A DNA stretch of 64,000 bases from CAVXEH01 sp963805645. GTDB lineage: Bacteria > Chloroflexota > Limnocylindria > QHBO01. The notes beneath the pieces were generated by a model. The model made no database searches. It was not told where the DNA came from and saw only the letters and a list, made by a program, of their open reading frames with translations. The stretch covers positions 62,001 through 126,000 of the forward strand of contig CAWDVA010000002.1 of the NCBI GenBank assembly GCA_963805645.1. The letters are read 5' to 3'. Every line of letters starts with the position of its first letter. Within the stretch, counting starts at the first letter, position 1. Shown here piece after piece: positions 37,169-45,068 of the stretch. The position numbers were made by a program, and so were the translations under genes.

Positions 37169-37884
37169 CCGCCGTCGCCGCCCCAACCCTGCTCGCCGCC
37201 AGCGGGCTCGTCCGCGACTACCCGGTGGGAGACTCCGTGGTGCACGCCCTGCGAGGGATCGACCTCGCCGTGGAGCGCGGCATGCTCGTCGTCGTGCAGG
37301 GGCGATCCGGCTCCGGCAAGACGACCCTGCTCAACATCCTCGGCGGCCTGGACCGGCCCACCCGGGGGAGCGTCCTGCTCGATGGCGAGGAGCTCACGCG
37401 CCTTCCCGAGTCGACCCTGGTCCGGCTGCGTCGCACCCGGATCGCCTTCATCTTCCAGTCGTTCGGGCTGATCCCCATCCTCTCCGCCGCCGAGAACATC
37501 GAGGTGCCGATGCGCCTCGTGGGGCGCGATCCCCGCGAGCGCGCCGAGCGCGCCCGGCTGCTGCTGGACCTGGTGGGCATCGCCGACCGAGCGCGCCACC
37601 GGCCGCATGAGCTGTCGGGTGGGCAGCAGCAGCGCGTCGCCATCGCCCGCGCCCTTGCGAACTCGCCGGAGCTGCTGCTCGCCGACGAGCCGACCGGCCA
37701 GCTGGACTCGCAGACCGGCCGCGGGATCATGCGGCTCATGCGCGACCTGGTGGATGCCCACCGTGTCACCGCGCTGGTGGCGTCGCACGACCCCATCGTC
37801 CTCGAGGCGGCGGACCGCATTCTGCAGCTCTCGGACGGCACGATCGTCGGGGACCAGGCTGGTCTCACCCCTATGAAGCGCTGA
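37165..37884 (+). CDS. ABC transporter ATP-binding protein (2)
   Basis: 239 residues. Walker A GRSGSGKTTLLNILGGLD, signature LSGGQQQRVAIARALA, Walker B LLLADEPTGQLD and H-loop ALVASHDP are present. This is a standard-length MacB/LolD-type ATPase. Two different ATPases with two different permeases in one operon suggest a heteromeric transporter, or two transporters sharing one transcript. Confidence 0.9.
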   Translation: MTAVAAPTLLAASGLVRDYPVGDSVVHALRGIDLAVERGMLVVVQGRSGSGKTTLLNILGGLDRPTRGSVLLDGEELTRLPESTLVRLRRTRIAFIFQSFGLIPILSAAENIEVPMRLVGRDPRERAERARLLLDLVGIADRARHRPHELSGGQQQRVAIARALANSPELLLADEPTGQLDSQTGRGIMRLMRDLVDAHRVTALVASHDPIVLEAADRILQLSDGTIVGDQAGLTPMKR

Positions 37885-37968
37885 GGCCGTGTGCTAGCGT
37901 GGCGGGCCGCGGTCCGCCACGACCATCGTTCATCCGCGACCGCAAGCGACGGAGGCACACCTGATCCC

Positions 37969-38385
37969 ATGACCTTCTCCAAGCTCGACGCGACCGACAA
38001 GCTGGCGGTGTACGGATCGTGCGCGGTGATCGTGGGGGCGATCGTCGGCGGCACGGTGACCTCCCTCGGCTGGCTCGCGTTCCTCGCCGCGATCGGCATG
38101 CTGGCCGTGGTCTTCCTGCCGCAGCTCGCGCCGTCGACGGCGTTGCCCGGCAGCAAGGGCAGCCTCATGGTCCTCTGCGGTGGCGCCGCGGCCGTGATCA
38201 TGGTCCTTGGTCTGCTCACGGCCCTGAACTGGTTCGGCCTGTACTTCTCGGCGCTGCCGCTGCAGGCGATCTTCTTCCTGGTCGCCGTCGGCGGCGGGCT
38301 CACCATGGGCTGGGCCGGCTGGCAGGTCTTCCGGGCCGAGGGGGGCAAGTTCCAGATCGGCAACCCGCCGGGTCCGGGCGCCTAG
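37969..38385 (+). CDS. Small integral membrane protein of unknown function
   Basis: 138 residues from ATG 37969 behind GGAGG. Four hydrophobic segments (VYGSCAVIVGAIVGGTVTSL, WLAFLAAIGMLAVVFLP, LMVLCGGAAAVIMVLGLLTAL, LQAIFFLVAVGGGLTMGWAG) are followed by a short polar tail. No known motif. A TAGCGT -10-like box sits at 37895. It converges with the next gene, the two ends overlapping by four bases. Confidence 0.7.
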   Translation: MTFSKLDATDKLAVYGSCAVIVGAIVGGTVTSLGWLAFLAAIGMLAVVFLPQLAPSTALPGSKGSLMVLCGGAAAVIMVLGLLTALNWFGLYFSALPLQAIFFLVAVGGGLTMGWAGWQVFRAEGGKFQIGNPPGPGA

Positions 38386-38849
38386 CTCGTCGAGCAGCGG
38401 CGGGCGAGCAGGCCGGCCAGGTCGTCCGGCTCGCCCCACGCCTCCTCGGGCCCCGCGGGTACGCCGCCGCGCACGGGGCGAGCCTCCGCGAGGCGGCCTG
38501 CCACCGCATCCCCGGCCAGCCCGTCGTCTATGGCGTCAACCGCCCTGGCCAGGATGGAGCGCCGCCCCGCGTCACGCTCGATCGACGCGAGCCAGCGGAG
38601 GAGACCGGCGAGATCCGCCTGCGTCGCCTCCCAGGCCACCGGGGGTGGCTCGAGCGCCTCTTCGTAGTACGCGATGGCCGCCAGCAGGAGCTCATCGGTA
38701 CGTGTCTCGCCCTCGCTCTCCGAGCGGCGCACCGTCCCGGCTGCATCACCGCATGCCAGGCGATAGCCACCCGCGTCGCGGGCGAACCCCACCCAGGCGG
38801 CGGCAGGCGCGCTCAGCGACCCCACCGCCACGACGAGCGGCTCGTCCAT
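38382..38849 (-). CDS. Hypothetical protein downstream of jag
   Basis: 155 residues from ATG 38849. It opens with a beta-rich MDEPLVVAVGSLSAPAAAWVGFARDAGGYRLACGD and continues with helical, acidic/arginine-rich sequence (LAGLLRWLASIERDAGRRSI, LAGLLARRC). No signal peptide or TM. It is the last gene of the leftward rpmH-jag transcript, 34 bases after jag. I do not recognise a family. Codon use is like its neighbours, which supports coding. Confidence 0.55.
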   Translation of the reverse strand: MDEPLVVAVGSLSAPAAAWVGFARDAGGYRLACGDAAGTVRRSESEGETRTDELLLAAIAYYEEALEPPPVAWEATQADLAGLLRWLASIERDAGRRSILARAVDAIDDGLAGDAVAGRLAEARPVRGGVPAGPEEAWGEPDDLAGLLARRCSTS

Positions 38850-38883
38850 TCCCCACCCTGCCCGGGTTCTGATCGAACCTGAG

Positions 38884-39936
38884 TCAGCCCTCCACCTTGC
38901 TCGCGGGCAGGATGACAATCCGGCGGCTGGGATCCACGCCGACGCTCTGGGTGCGCACCCTGGGATTGTCGACCAACGCCATGTGGACGATGCGCCGCTC
39001 CACGGCGGGCATCGCCTCGAGCTGGATGATCTTGCCGGTCTTCTGGACGCGTTCCGCCGCTCGCTTGGCGACGTCCCGCAGCTGGTCTTCCCGGCGACCG
39101 CGGTAGTTGCCGACGTCGACCGCAATCCGGTTGTGCTGGCCCTCCTTGCGGGCCAGGATCAGGTTGACGAGGTGCTGGAGGGACGCGAGCTTCTCCCCGC
39201 GGCGGCCAATGAGAACGCCCAGGTCGTCACCCTTGACGTTGAGCTTCGCCGTCTCGGTGCCCATCGTGATCTCGACCGTGCCGGAGAGGTCCATGAGGCG
39301 CAGCAGCTCCTCGAGGACCGCCTTGGCCTCTTCGAGCGCACCTCGCTCCGCGTCGGACAGCTCTTCCATGGGCTTGGCAGGCACGAAGGGCGCCGGCTCC
39401 CGGGCCGGGCGATCCCCACGCGCGGACCGCTCGTCACTCTCGGGGCGCTCCTCACGCGCGGGTCGCTCACCACCCTCGGGCTGTTCGGCACCCTGTGCCT
39501 CGGCGCGTTCCGTGCGACCGCCGCGACCACCGCGACCGCCGCGGGTCGGGCGCTCCGACGATGGGCTCCGGGTCCCGCGGCCCCGGCCACCCCGGCTCCC
39601 GCGCCTGCGCCCTTCCTCGGCCCGCGCCAGCTCCACCGCCTGGTCGGCGGCGGCGTCGCCTTCCTCCAGCTCGGCGACCGCGGCCGGTGCCGCGTCAACA
39701 TCTGCCGACGGAGCTGCGGCGGCCGGCTCCGGCGCCTCGCGAACGCTCGACGCGGCGGCGACCGCGGAGCGGGGAGCGGCCAGGATCCGGGCCTCCTCGC
39801 CGCCGACGCCGAGGATGCCGCGGCTGCCCTGGGAGAGGATCTCGATGTCGAGGTCGGACAGGTCCGACTCGAACTCCTTCATCGCGGCGCGGATCGCCTC
39901 CTCGACGTTCTTGCCGGTGAACTCTCGGAATGTCAT
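38884..39936 (-). CDS. jag: RNA-binding protein Jag/KhpB with RGG-rich linker
   Basis: 350 residues from ATG 39936, overlapping yidC by four bases. The Jag-N domain (FREFTGKNVEEAIRAAMKEF, then LSQGSRGILGVGGEEA) occupies residues 1-50. The KH-like domain contains LIGRRGEKLASLQHLVNLI near 240-258, and the R3H domain ends with RTQSVGVDPSRRIVILPASK. Between them a 130-residue low-complexity linker carries acidic/alanine tracts and RGG repeats (RRRGSRGGRGRGTRS, TRGGRGGRGGRTE). Jag proteins bind RNA and influence cell wall synthesis; the RGG linker is unusually long and would increase RNA binding. Confidence 0.93.
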   Translation of the reverse strand: MTFREFTGKNVEEAIRAAMKEFESDLSDLDIEILSQGSRGILGVGGEEARILAAPRSAVAAASSVREAPEPAAAAPSADVDAAPAAVAELEEGDAAADQAVELARAEEGRRRGSRGGRGRGTRSPSSERPTRGGRGGRGGRTERAEAQGAEQPEGGERPAREERPESDERSARGDRPAREPAPFVPAKPMEELSDAERGALEEAKAVLEELLRLMDLSGTVEITMGTETAKLNVKGDDLGVLIGRRGEKLASLQHLVNLILARKEGQHNRIAVDVGNYRGRREDQLRDVAKRAAERVQKTGKIIQLEAMPAVERRIVHMALVDNPRVRTQSVGVDPSRRIVILPASKVEG

Positions 39937-41126
39937 CGCTTGCGGCCTCGCTTCTTTCTGCCGGGGCGCGGAAGCGCTCCGCCGGCGCGTTGCTGCCCGC
40001 CTGGGCGCCGCTCGGTCTGGGGCTGCCCCGTGCGCGGGACCTGTCCCGCGGCAGGCGTGGATGGGGGTGGGGGTGGGCCGGCCGACCCGGCCCCGCCACG
40101 TGGCTCGCGTGAGGGGCGGACGCCCCCGACGGTGGCGAGCTGGTTACGGGCGAAGGGTGGGGTCCAGCCGAACAGGGGGAACAGGTTCCCCCAGCCCATG
40201 ATCGTGTACTGCTGCATGACCAGGTAGGCGGTGTAGACGACCCAGTAGAGGATCAGGCCGCTCGCGAACAGACCGCCCCAGAAGATGGTGAGCAGCGGGA
40301 ACAGGTACGTCATGGTGCTGGTGGCGCTCGACGTCGGGTCGTCGGAATTGGGCGTCGGCTGCGCCATCTTGACCTGCACGAACTGCAGGATCGCGGCGAT
40401 CACCGCGATGAAGGACAGCCCGAAGCCCAGGATCGGAATCGCGAAGGCGTGGTCGGGCAGGGCCAGGTCCAGGTGAACACCGGTGAACGGGTTCACCAGC
40501 CACGGGACGGTGGTCGTGATCTGGCTGGACAGGTGGAGGGGATCGATCAGCTGGCAGTTGAGCGGCAGGAAGTGTGTGAACGCGCCGTTGAACTGCTCCA
40601 GGTTGCATGGCCCGCTGACGGGGGCGATGAACTGGGTTGTAGAGCCGGCGACCTGCTGGATGCCGGGGAGCGCCTGCTGGAGCGCCGTGAAGTCGGCCGA
40701 CTTCACCTGGTCGGCGTTGAGGGTCACGATGTTCGAGGCCCGGATCAGCGCCTGGTACAGGGCCCACAGGATGGGCAGCTGGAACACGACCGGCAGGCAG
40801 CCCGCCGTGGGGCTGACGCCGTGCTCGCGGTAGAGCGCCATGGTCTCTTCCTGGGCCTTGGCGCGATTGCCCTTGTGCTTCCGCTGCACCTCCCGGACCA
40901 GCGGCTGCATCCGCTGCATCTCTTTCTGCGAGCGGATCTGCTGGATGAACAGCGGCGCCAGGATGGTGCGGATGACGATGGTGAAGACGATGATCGCCAG
41001 CGCGAAGTCGCTGAAGAGCAGGTGGTAGAAGCCGACCAGCAGGTTGAAGAGCGGCAGGTAGAAGATGTCCCAGGGGGGCGTGAAATGCTCGATCCCGAGG
41101 AAGCCGGCCGCGAGGGTGGGCGTCAT
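39933..41126 (-). CDS. yidC: Membrane protein insertase YidC/Oxa1
   Basis: 397 residues from ATG 41126. The gram-positive-type core has five TM segments. FALAIIVFTIVIRTILAPLF carries the conserved hydrophilic-groove arginine. The cytosolic hairpin (RMQPLVREVQRKHKGNRAKA) and GCLPVVFQLPILWALYQALI follow. The cysteine in AGCLP is not a lipobox. The C-terminal tail of about 75 residues is proline/glycine-rich then very basic (PRPGRKKRGRKR), suited to ribosome binding. An extended loop (ALPGIQQVAGSTTQFIAPVS) lies between TM2 and TM3. Inserts and folds membrane proteins with or without SecYEG. Confidence 0.95.
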   Translation of the reverse strand: MTPTLAAGFLGIEHFTPPWDIFYLPLFNLLVGFYHLLFSDFALAIIVFTIVIRTILAPLFIQQIRSQKEMQRMQPLVREVQRKHKGNRAKAQEETMALYREHGVSPTAGCLPVVFQLPILWALYQALIRASNIVTLNADQVKSADFTALQQALPGIQQVAGSTTQFIAPVSGPCNLEQFNGAFTHFLPLNCQLIDPLHLSSQITTTVPWLVNPFTGVHLDLALPDHAFAIPILGFGLSFIAVIAAILQFVQVKMAQPTPNSDDPTSSATSTMTYLFPLLTIFWGGLFASGLILYWVVYTAYLVMQQYTIMGWGNLFPLFGWTPPFARNQLATVGGVRPSREPRGGAGSAGPPPPPSTPAAGQVPRTGQPQTERRPGGQQRAGGALPRPGRKKRGRKR

Positions 41127-41141
41127 GGGTTCACTCGCGTC

Positions 41142-41348
41142 CTATCGAACCGGGTCATAGCCGCCGGGATGGAGCGGGTGACAGCGGGAGATGCGTCGGA
41201 CGCCCATCCACGAGCCACGCAGCAGCCCGTACTTCTCGATCGCCTGGTAGGTGTACACCGAGCAGGACGGCGTGTATCGGCAGCTGGGCGGCATCCAGGC
41301 CGTGAGGCGCTGGTAGGCCTTGATCAGTCCGAGCCCGATGATCTTCAC
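41142..41348 (-). CDS. yidD: Membrane protein insertion efficiency factor YidD
   Basis: 68 residues from GTG 41348 (GTGA overlap with rnpA). The family core is CRYTPSCSVYTYQAIEKYG and the tail RISRCHPLHPGGYDPV. It lies in the classical place between rnpA and yidC. Length is normal. Confidence 0.95.
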   Translation of the reverse strand: MKIIGLGLIKAYQRLTAWMPPSCRYTPSCSVYTYQAIEKYGLLRGSWMGVRRISRCHPLHPGGYDPVR

Positions 41349-41671
41349 GTTCCGATCCCGATCTCCGATCGCCGGAGCACGTTGGCGAGCGCCTCGCGGA
41401 GCTCCGCGTAGGTCGCCTGCGCGGCGTCGGGCCGCGCGATCACCAGCAGGTCCCAGCCTGTCTCAAGTTGGCCGTAGCGCTCGCGGAAGAGCGCGCGCAA
41501 TCGGCGTCGAACCCGGTTCCGCTCCACCGCTCCACCGAGCGATCGCGGGGTGCTGAGCCCGATCCTCGTCGTCGCTCCGGAGGTGCGCAGTGCCCGCAGC
41601 ACCAGGAGCGGGTTGGATCGTGCCCTTCCGCCTCGCGCGAGAGCCTCGAAGTCCGCCTTGCGCCGGAGCAT
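41345..41671 (-). CDS. rnpA: Ribonuclease P protein component
   Basis: 108 residues from ATG 41671 (GTG 41686 is an alternative). The N-terminal LRRKADFEALARGGRARSNP and the RNase P signature GAVERNRVRRRLRALFRE (RNR box) are clear. It binds the catalytic RNA and helps recognise the 5' leader of pre-tRNA. The gene for the RNA itself is not in the window. Confidence 0.94.
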   Translation of the reverse strand: MLRRKADFEALARGGRARSNPLLVLRALRTSGATTRIGLSTPRSLGGAVERNRVRRRLRALFRERYGQLETGWDLLVIARPDAAQATYAELREALANVLRRSEIGIGT

Positions 41672-41703
41672 CGGGAAGGCCGGCACGTTCGAGGGTCCGT
41701 GCG

Positions 41704-41838
41704 TCAGGCGGACAGCTTGGTGCGCCCCTTTGCTCGACGCCGGGCGAGCACGCGCCGACCACCCTTCGAAGCCATGCGGGCGCGGAAGCCATGCTCGCGC
41801 TTCCGGGCGCGCTTCTTGGGCTGGTACGTCTGCTTCAT
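41704..41838 (-). CDS. rpmH: 50S ribosomal protein L34
   Basis: 44 residues, ATG 41838 to TGA 41704. It begins MKQTYQPKKRARKREHGFRA and continues with SKGGRRVLARRRAKGR, a textbook L34 sequence ending KLSA. It is the first gene of the leftward rpmH-rnpA-yidD-yidC-jag operon, beside dnaA as in many bacteria. Confidence 0.97.
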   Translation of the reverse strand: MKQTYQPKKRARKREHGFRARMASKGGRRVLARRRAKGRTKLSA

Positions 41839-41866
41839 GGTGCGTGGGCTCTTTCCCGTGCGATGT

Positions 41867-41880
41867 TGACGGTACCGTCA
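41867..41880. promoter_or_regulatory. 14-bp palindrome in the rpmH 5' UTR
   Basis: TGACGGTACCGTCA is a perfect inverted repeat 29 bases upstream of rpmH and downstream of its promoter. It could be an operator or an mRNA hairpin. The Shine-Dalgarno region itself is not included. Confidence 0.4.
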
Positions 41881-41964
41881 CGATTCCGGGCCATTAACAC
41901 ACGAACGGCTGGCGGGTGCCAGCCTCACGCGATGGACTTCGTCGCCCGGGTCGCTTCGGGGCGG

Positions 41965-41993
41965 ATCATACCGGCGGCCACCGGGCCCGTCAA
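41965..41993 (-). promoter_or_regulatory. Promoter of the rpmH-rnpA-yidD-yidC-jag operon
   Basis: On the minus strand TTGACG (41993-41988), a 17-base spacer and TATGAT (41970-41965). This is the best sigma70-like promoter in the window, giving a 5' UTR of about 120 bases. Confidence 0.75.
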
Positions 41994-42053
41994 ACCTCCG
42001 AGGGCCGGGGATCGAAGGCCGAACGGCTCCCTGCGCCGGGGTCGCATTGACCA

Positions 42054-42083
42054 TTGTCGGTCCGGAAACTCGGCTGCTACACT
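42054..42083 (+). promoter_or_regulatory. Candidate dnaA promoter
   Basis: TTGTCG (42054-42059), an 18-base spacer and TACACT (42078-42083), back to back with the rpmH promoter. The 5' UTR to the dnaA ATG would be about 105 bases. The rest of the 356-base rpmH-dnaA gap (41839-42194) shows no gene. Confidence 0.5.
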
Positions 42084-42194
42084 ACCGCGACCCCCGGTTC
42101 CGGAATGCGAGCTCTCGCGGTCTCCGGCTTCCCCGGAGGAGTACGATCCGGACCCTTTCCCCGCGGTGCCTTGTCGGACGGGAGACGTCGATTG

Positions 42195-43535
42195 ATGGAT
42201 GCGAAGCAGGTATGGCGCGCTGTCCTTGGCGAGCTGCAGGTGAGCCTCTCACCGGCGAACTTCGAGACCTGGCTCAAGGACACCGCCCTCGTCGAGATCG
42301 ATGAGAACCACTTTCGCATCTCGGCTCCCAACGGCTTCGCCCGCGACTGGCTGGACAATCGCTACCGCCCGCTGATCAGCCAGACCCTCACCCGGGTCGT
42401 GGGTGGATCGGTCCAGATCGAGTTCGTGGTCGCCGACGCGCCGGGCCCCGTCCCGAGCCAGGCCGACGAGGACTCCCTGCCGCTGCCGCCCGTCTCGGCC
42501 GGGGGCAACACGGTCAACCTCAACCCCCGCTACGGCTTCAGCAACTTCATCGTCGGGTCGGCCAACCGGCTCGCGCACGCGGCCGCCCTCTCGGTCGCCG
42601 AGCGCCCTGGCCACGCCTACAACCCGCTCTTCCTGTACGGGGGCGTGGGCCTGGGCAAGACCCACCTGATGCACGCCATCGGCAACTCGGTGGCCGCCAA
42701 GTTCCCGCGCAAGCGGATCCTGTACGCGACGAGTGAGAAGTTCACGAACGACTTCATCAACTCCATCCGCGAGCAGAAGATGGAGGACTTCCGGAACCGA
42801 TATCGCCGCATCGACGTGCTCCTCATCGACGACATCCAGTTCATCGCGGAGCGCGAGCGGACCCAGGAGGAGTTCTTCCACACCTTCAACGCCATCCACG
42901 AGGCGGGCAAGCAGATCGTGCTGTCCTCGGATCGCCCGCCCAAGGCGATCACCACCCTCGAGGAGCGCCTGCGCTCCCGGTTCGAGTGGGGGCTCATCGC
43001 GGACCTCACCCCGCCGGACCTCGAGACGCGCATCGCCATCCTGCGCTCCAAGGCGGAAGACCAGATCGGGCTCATCCCGGGGGACGTCATCGAGTTCATC
43101 GCCCGCAAGGTGGTGAGCAACGTCCGGGAGCTGGAGGGGGCGCTGAACCGGGTCATCGCCTATGCCTCGATGAGCGGCATGCCGATCAACATCGAGCTGG
43201 CGTCTGCGGTCCTCTCCAACGTGATGTACAACCCCAAGAAGCGGTCGATCACCCCGCAGCGCATCGTGCGCGCGGTGGCCGACTACTACGGGGTGAACCT
43301 CGACCAGCTGCGCAGCAGCAAGCGTGACCGAGCCATCGTCGTGCCCCGGCAGATCGCCATGTTCCTCATCCGCGAGGAGACCGACATCAGCCTGCTGCGG
43401 ATCGGCGCCGAGCTGGGCGGGCGCGATCACTCCACGGTGCTCCACGCCTGCGACAAGATCACCCGCGAACTGTCCGAGAACGACGAGATGCGCCGGGAGA
43501 TCAACGCCGTTCGGGAGATGATCTACTCCGAATGA
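42195..43535 (+). CDS. dnaA: Chromosomal replication initiator DnaA
   Basis: 446 residues from ATG 42195. Domain I begins KQVWRAVLGELQVSLSPANF, a short domain II lies near residues 95-110, and the AAA+ core starts NPRYGFSNFIVGSANRLAHA. Walker A is GGVGLGKTHL, Walker B VLLIDDIQF, with SSDRPPKAITTLEERLRSRF after it. The C-terminal DNA-binding domain has YYGVNLDQLRSSKRDRAIVV and the DnaA signature GGRDHSTVLHACDKI. Initiates replication at the DnaA boxes in the following intergenic region. Confidence 0.96.
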   Translation: MDAKQVWRAVLGELQVSLSPANFETWLKDTALVEIDENHFRISAPNGFARDWLDNRYRPLISQTLTRVVGGSVQIEFVVADAPGPVPSQADEDSLPLPPVSAGGNTVNLNPRYGFSNFIVGSANRLAHAAALSVAERPGHAYNPLFLYGGVGLGKTHLMHAIGNSVAAKFPRKRILYATSEKFTNDFINSIREQKMEDFRNRYRRIDVLLIDDIQFIAERERTQEEFFHTFNAIHEAGKQIVLSSDRPPKAITTLEERLRSRFEWGLIADLTPPDLETRIAILRSKAEDQIGLIPGDVIEFIARKVVSNVRELEGALNRVIAYASMSGMPINIELASAVLSNVMYNPKKRSITPQRIVRAVADYYGVNLDQLRSSKRDRAIVVPRQIAMFLIREETDISLLRIGAELGGRDHSTVLHACDKITRELSENDEMRREINAVREMIYSE

Positions 43536-43894
43536 TCACCGCCCCCTGCCGATTGGCGCGGGCCGGGAGAGTGACGTGGTTTCGTGGATAACCGGCCCGA
43601 TCCGGTGGACATCACGGGCCGGTTGTGGAAAACCCGTCCTGGCGCAGCCGTCCTGCGGGCACCCTTATCCGCACCCGTCACACCGCTGCGGGCCGGTCTT
43701 CCCAACGGTCGTCACCTGCTCGTCAACAGCCCACCGGGTCCGCTTCGGGCACGTAGATGCCCTCCGTCCACACCGTCCACACCCCTACGAGGGACTACGA
43801 CGGGTATTCTTCTCTTATTCATGAGTACTTCGTAGGGTCGAACACAAGAGGACCCGCGCACCAGCGCGGGCACGCAAGGTGAGGGTGAGGTTCG
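43536..43894. other. oriC: Replication origin oriC (dnaA-dnaN intergenic)
   Basis: This 359-base gene-free region contains three 8/9 DnaA boxes. CGTGGATAA is at 43583-43591 (reverse), TGTGGAAAA at 43624-43632 (reverse) and TTATCCGCA at 43665-43673 (forward). Two adjacent copies of CCGTCCACA lie at 43764-43781 and look like low-affinity boxes. The T-rich stretch at 43805-43825 (TATTCTTCTCTTATTCATGA) just before dnaN is the only AT-rich patch and the likely unwinding element. Position between dnaA and dnaN is the usual place for oriC. Confidence 0.85.
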
Positions 43895-45028
43895 ATGAAC
43901 GTCTCGGTCATGCAGGAGAACCTGGCACGCGGGCTCCAGATGGTGAGCCGAGCCGTGAGCAGCCGTGCCACCCTGCCCGTGCTGGCCAACGTGCTCCTCA
44001 AGACGGAGAACGCCGGGCTCAAGCTGACCGCGACGAACCTGGAGATCGGGATCAGCTGCTGGGTGCCCGGCAAGGTCGAGGAGGAGGGCGAGATCACCGT
44101 CCCGGCGCGCCTGATGACCGACCTCGTGGCCTCCCTGCCGAACCAGCGGATCGACCTGGTCCTCTCGGCCAAGGATCGCACGCTCAAGGTCACCTGCGGC
44201 GGGAGCAAGTCCTCCATCAAGGGCATCGAGGCCGATGAGTTCCCCGTGGTCGCGGCCATCGGCGAGGCGCCCACCACCTCGGTCCCGTCACGCGCGCTGC
44301 GCGAGGCGCTCGGAGAGGTCGTCTTTGCGGCGGCCGCGGACGAGAGCCGCCCCATCCTGACCGGAGTGCTGACCCGCCTGACCGGCGAGGTGATGACCCT
44401 GGCCGCGGCCGACAACTACCGAATCGCGGTCCGGACCCTGGGCCTTGCCAGCCCGGTGGGCGCCGAGCTGGCGATCGTCGTGCCCGCGCGATCCTACGCG
44501 GAGCTGATGCGCATCCTGCCCGACTCCGATGACGCCATCGAGATGACCGTCACCCCCAACCGCAGCCAGGTCCTCTTCCATGTCGAGGGAACCGATCTCG
44601 TCAGCCGCCTCATCGAGGGGCAGTTCCCGAACTACGAGCCCGTGGTCCCCAAGCGCGATGCGTGGACCGCGAAAGCCGTCGTCGACCGGGAGGCGTTCCT
44701 GGCCAGCACGCGCCGGGCGAGCATCTTCGCCCGCGACAGCGCGAACATCGTGAAGGTCGAGGTGGGTGACGGACCGGATGGCAGCGGCCTCTCCATCTCG
44801 GCGCATGCCGCCGATGTCGGCGACAACGCGGACGTCCTGGAGGCGGCGGTCGAGGGCAGCGGGACGACGATCGCGTTCAACGCCCGCTACCTGGTCGACG
44901 TGCTCGCCAACCTTGGTGCCGAGCAGGCCACCCTGGAGCTCTCCGGACCCCTGGCGCCGGGCGTGGTGCGCGGCGTCGGCAAGGAGGACTACGTCCACGT
45001 CATCATGCCGGTCCGCACCGCCAGCTGA
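43895..45028 (+). CDS. dnaN: DNA polymerase III beta clamp
   Basis: 377 residues from ATG 43895. Three repeated clamp domains: NVSVMQENLARGLQMVSRAV at the start, ILTGVLTRLTGEVMTLAAAD in the middle and a C-terminal DYVHVIMPVRTAS, the hydrophobic pocket end. The ring tethers polymerase to DNA. No SD better than GGTGAGG is seen. A perfect 10-bp hairpin follows the stop. Confidence 0.96.
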   Translation: MNVSVMQENLARGLQMVSRAVSSRATLPVLANVLLKTENAGLKLTATNLEIGISCWVPGKVEEEGEITVPARLMTDLVASLPNQRIDLVLSAKDRTLKVTCGGSKSSIKGIEADEFPVVAAIGEAPTTSVPSRALREALGEVVFAAAADESRPILTGVLTRLTGEVMTLAAADNYRIAVRTLGLASPVGAELAIVVPARSYAELMRILPDSDDAIEMTVTPNRSQVLFHVEGTDLVSRLIEGQFPNYEPVVPKRDAWTAKAVVDREAFLASTRRASIFARDSANIVKVEVGDGPDGSGLSISAHAADVGDNADVLEAAVEGSGTTIAFNARYLVDVLANLGAEQATLELSGPLAPGVVRGVGKEDYVHVIMPVRTAS

Positions 45029-45029
45029 G

Positions 45030-45054
45030 GTCACGCGGCACCTGGCCGCGTGAC
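45030..45054 (+). terminator. Hairpin between dnaN and recF
   Basis: GTCACGCGGC (45030-45039), a five-base loop and GCCGCGTGAC (45045-45054) form a perfect 10-bp stem two bases after the dnaN stop. There is no T-tract, so it may attenuate or stabilise rather than stop transcription. recF starts 15 bases later. Confidence 0.5.
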
Positions 45055-45068
45055 GCCGTCGCTTCCGC

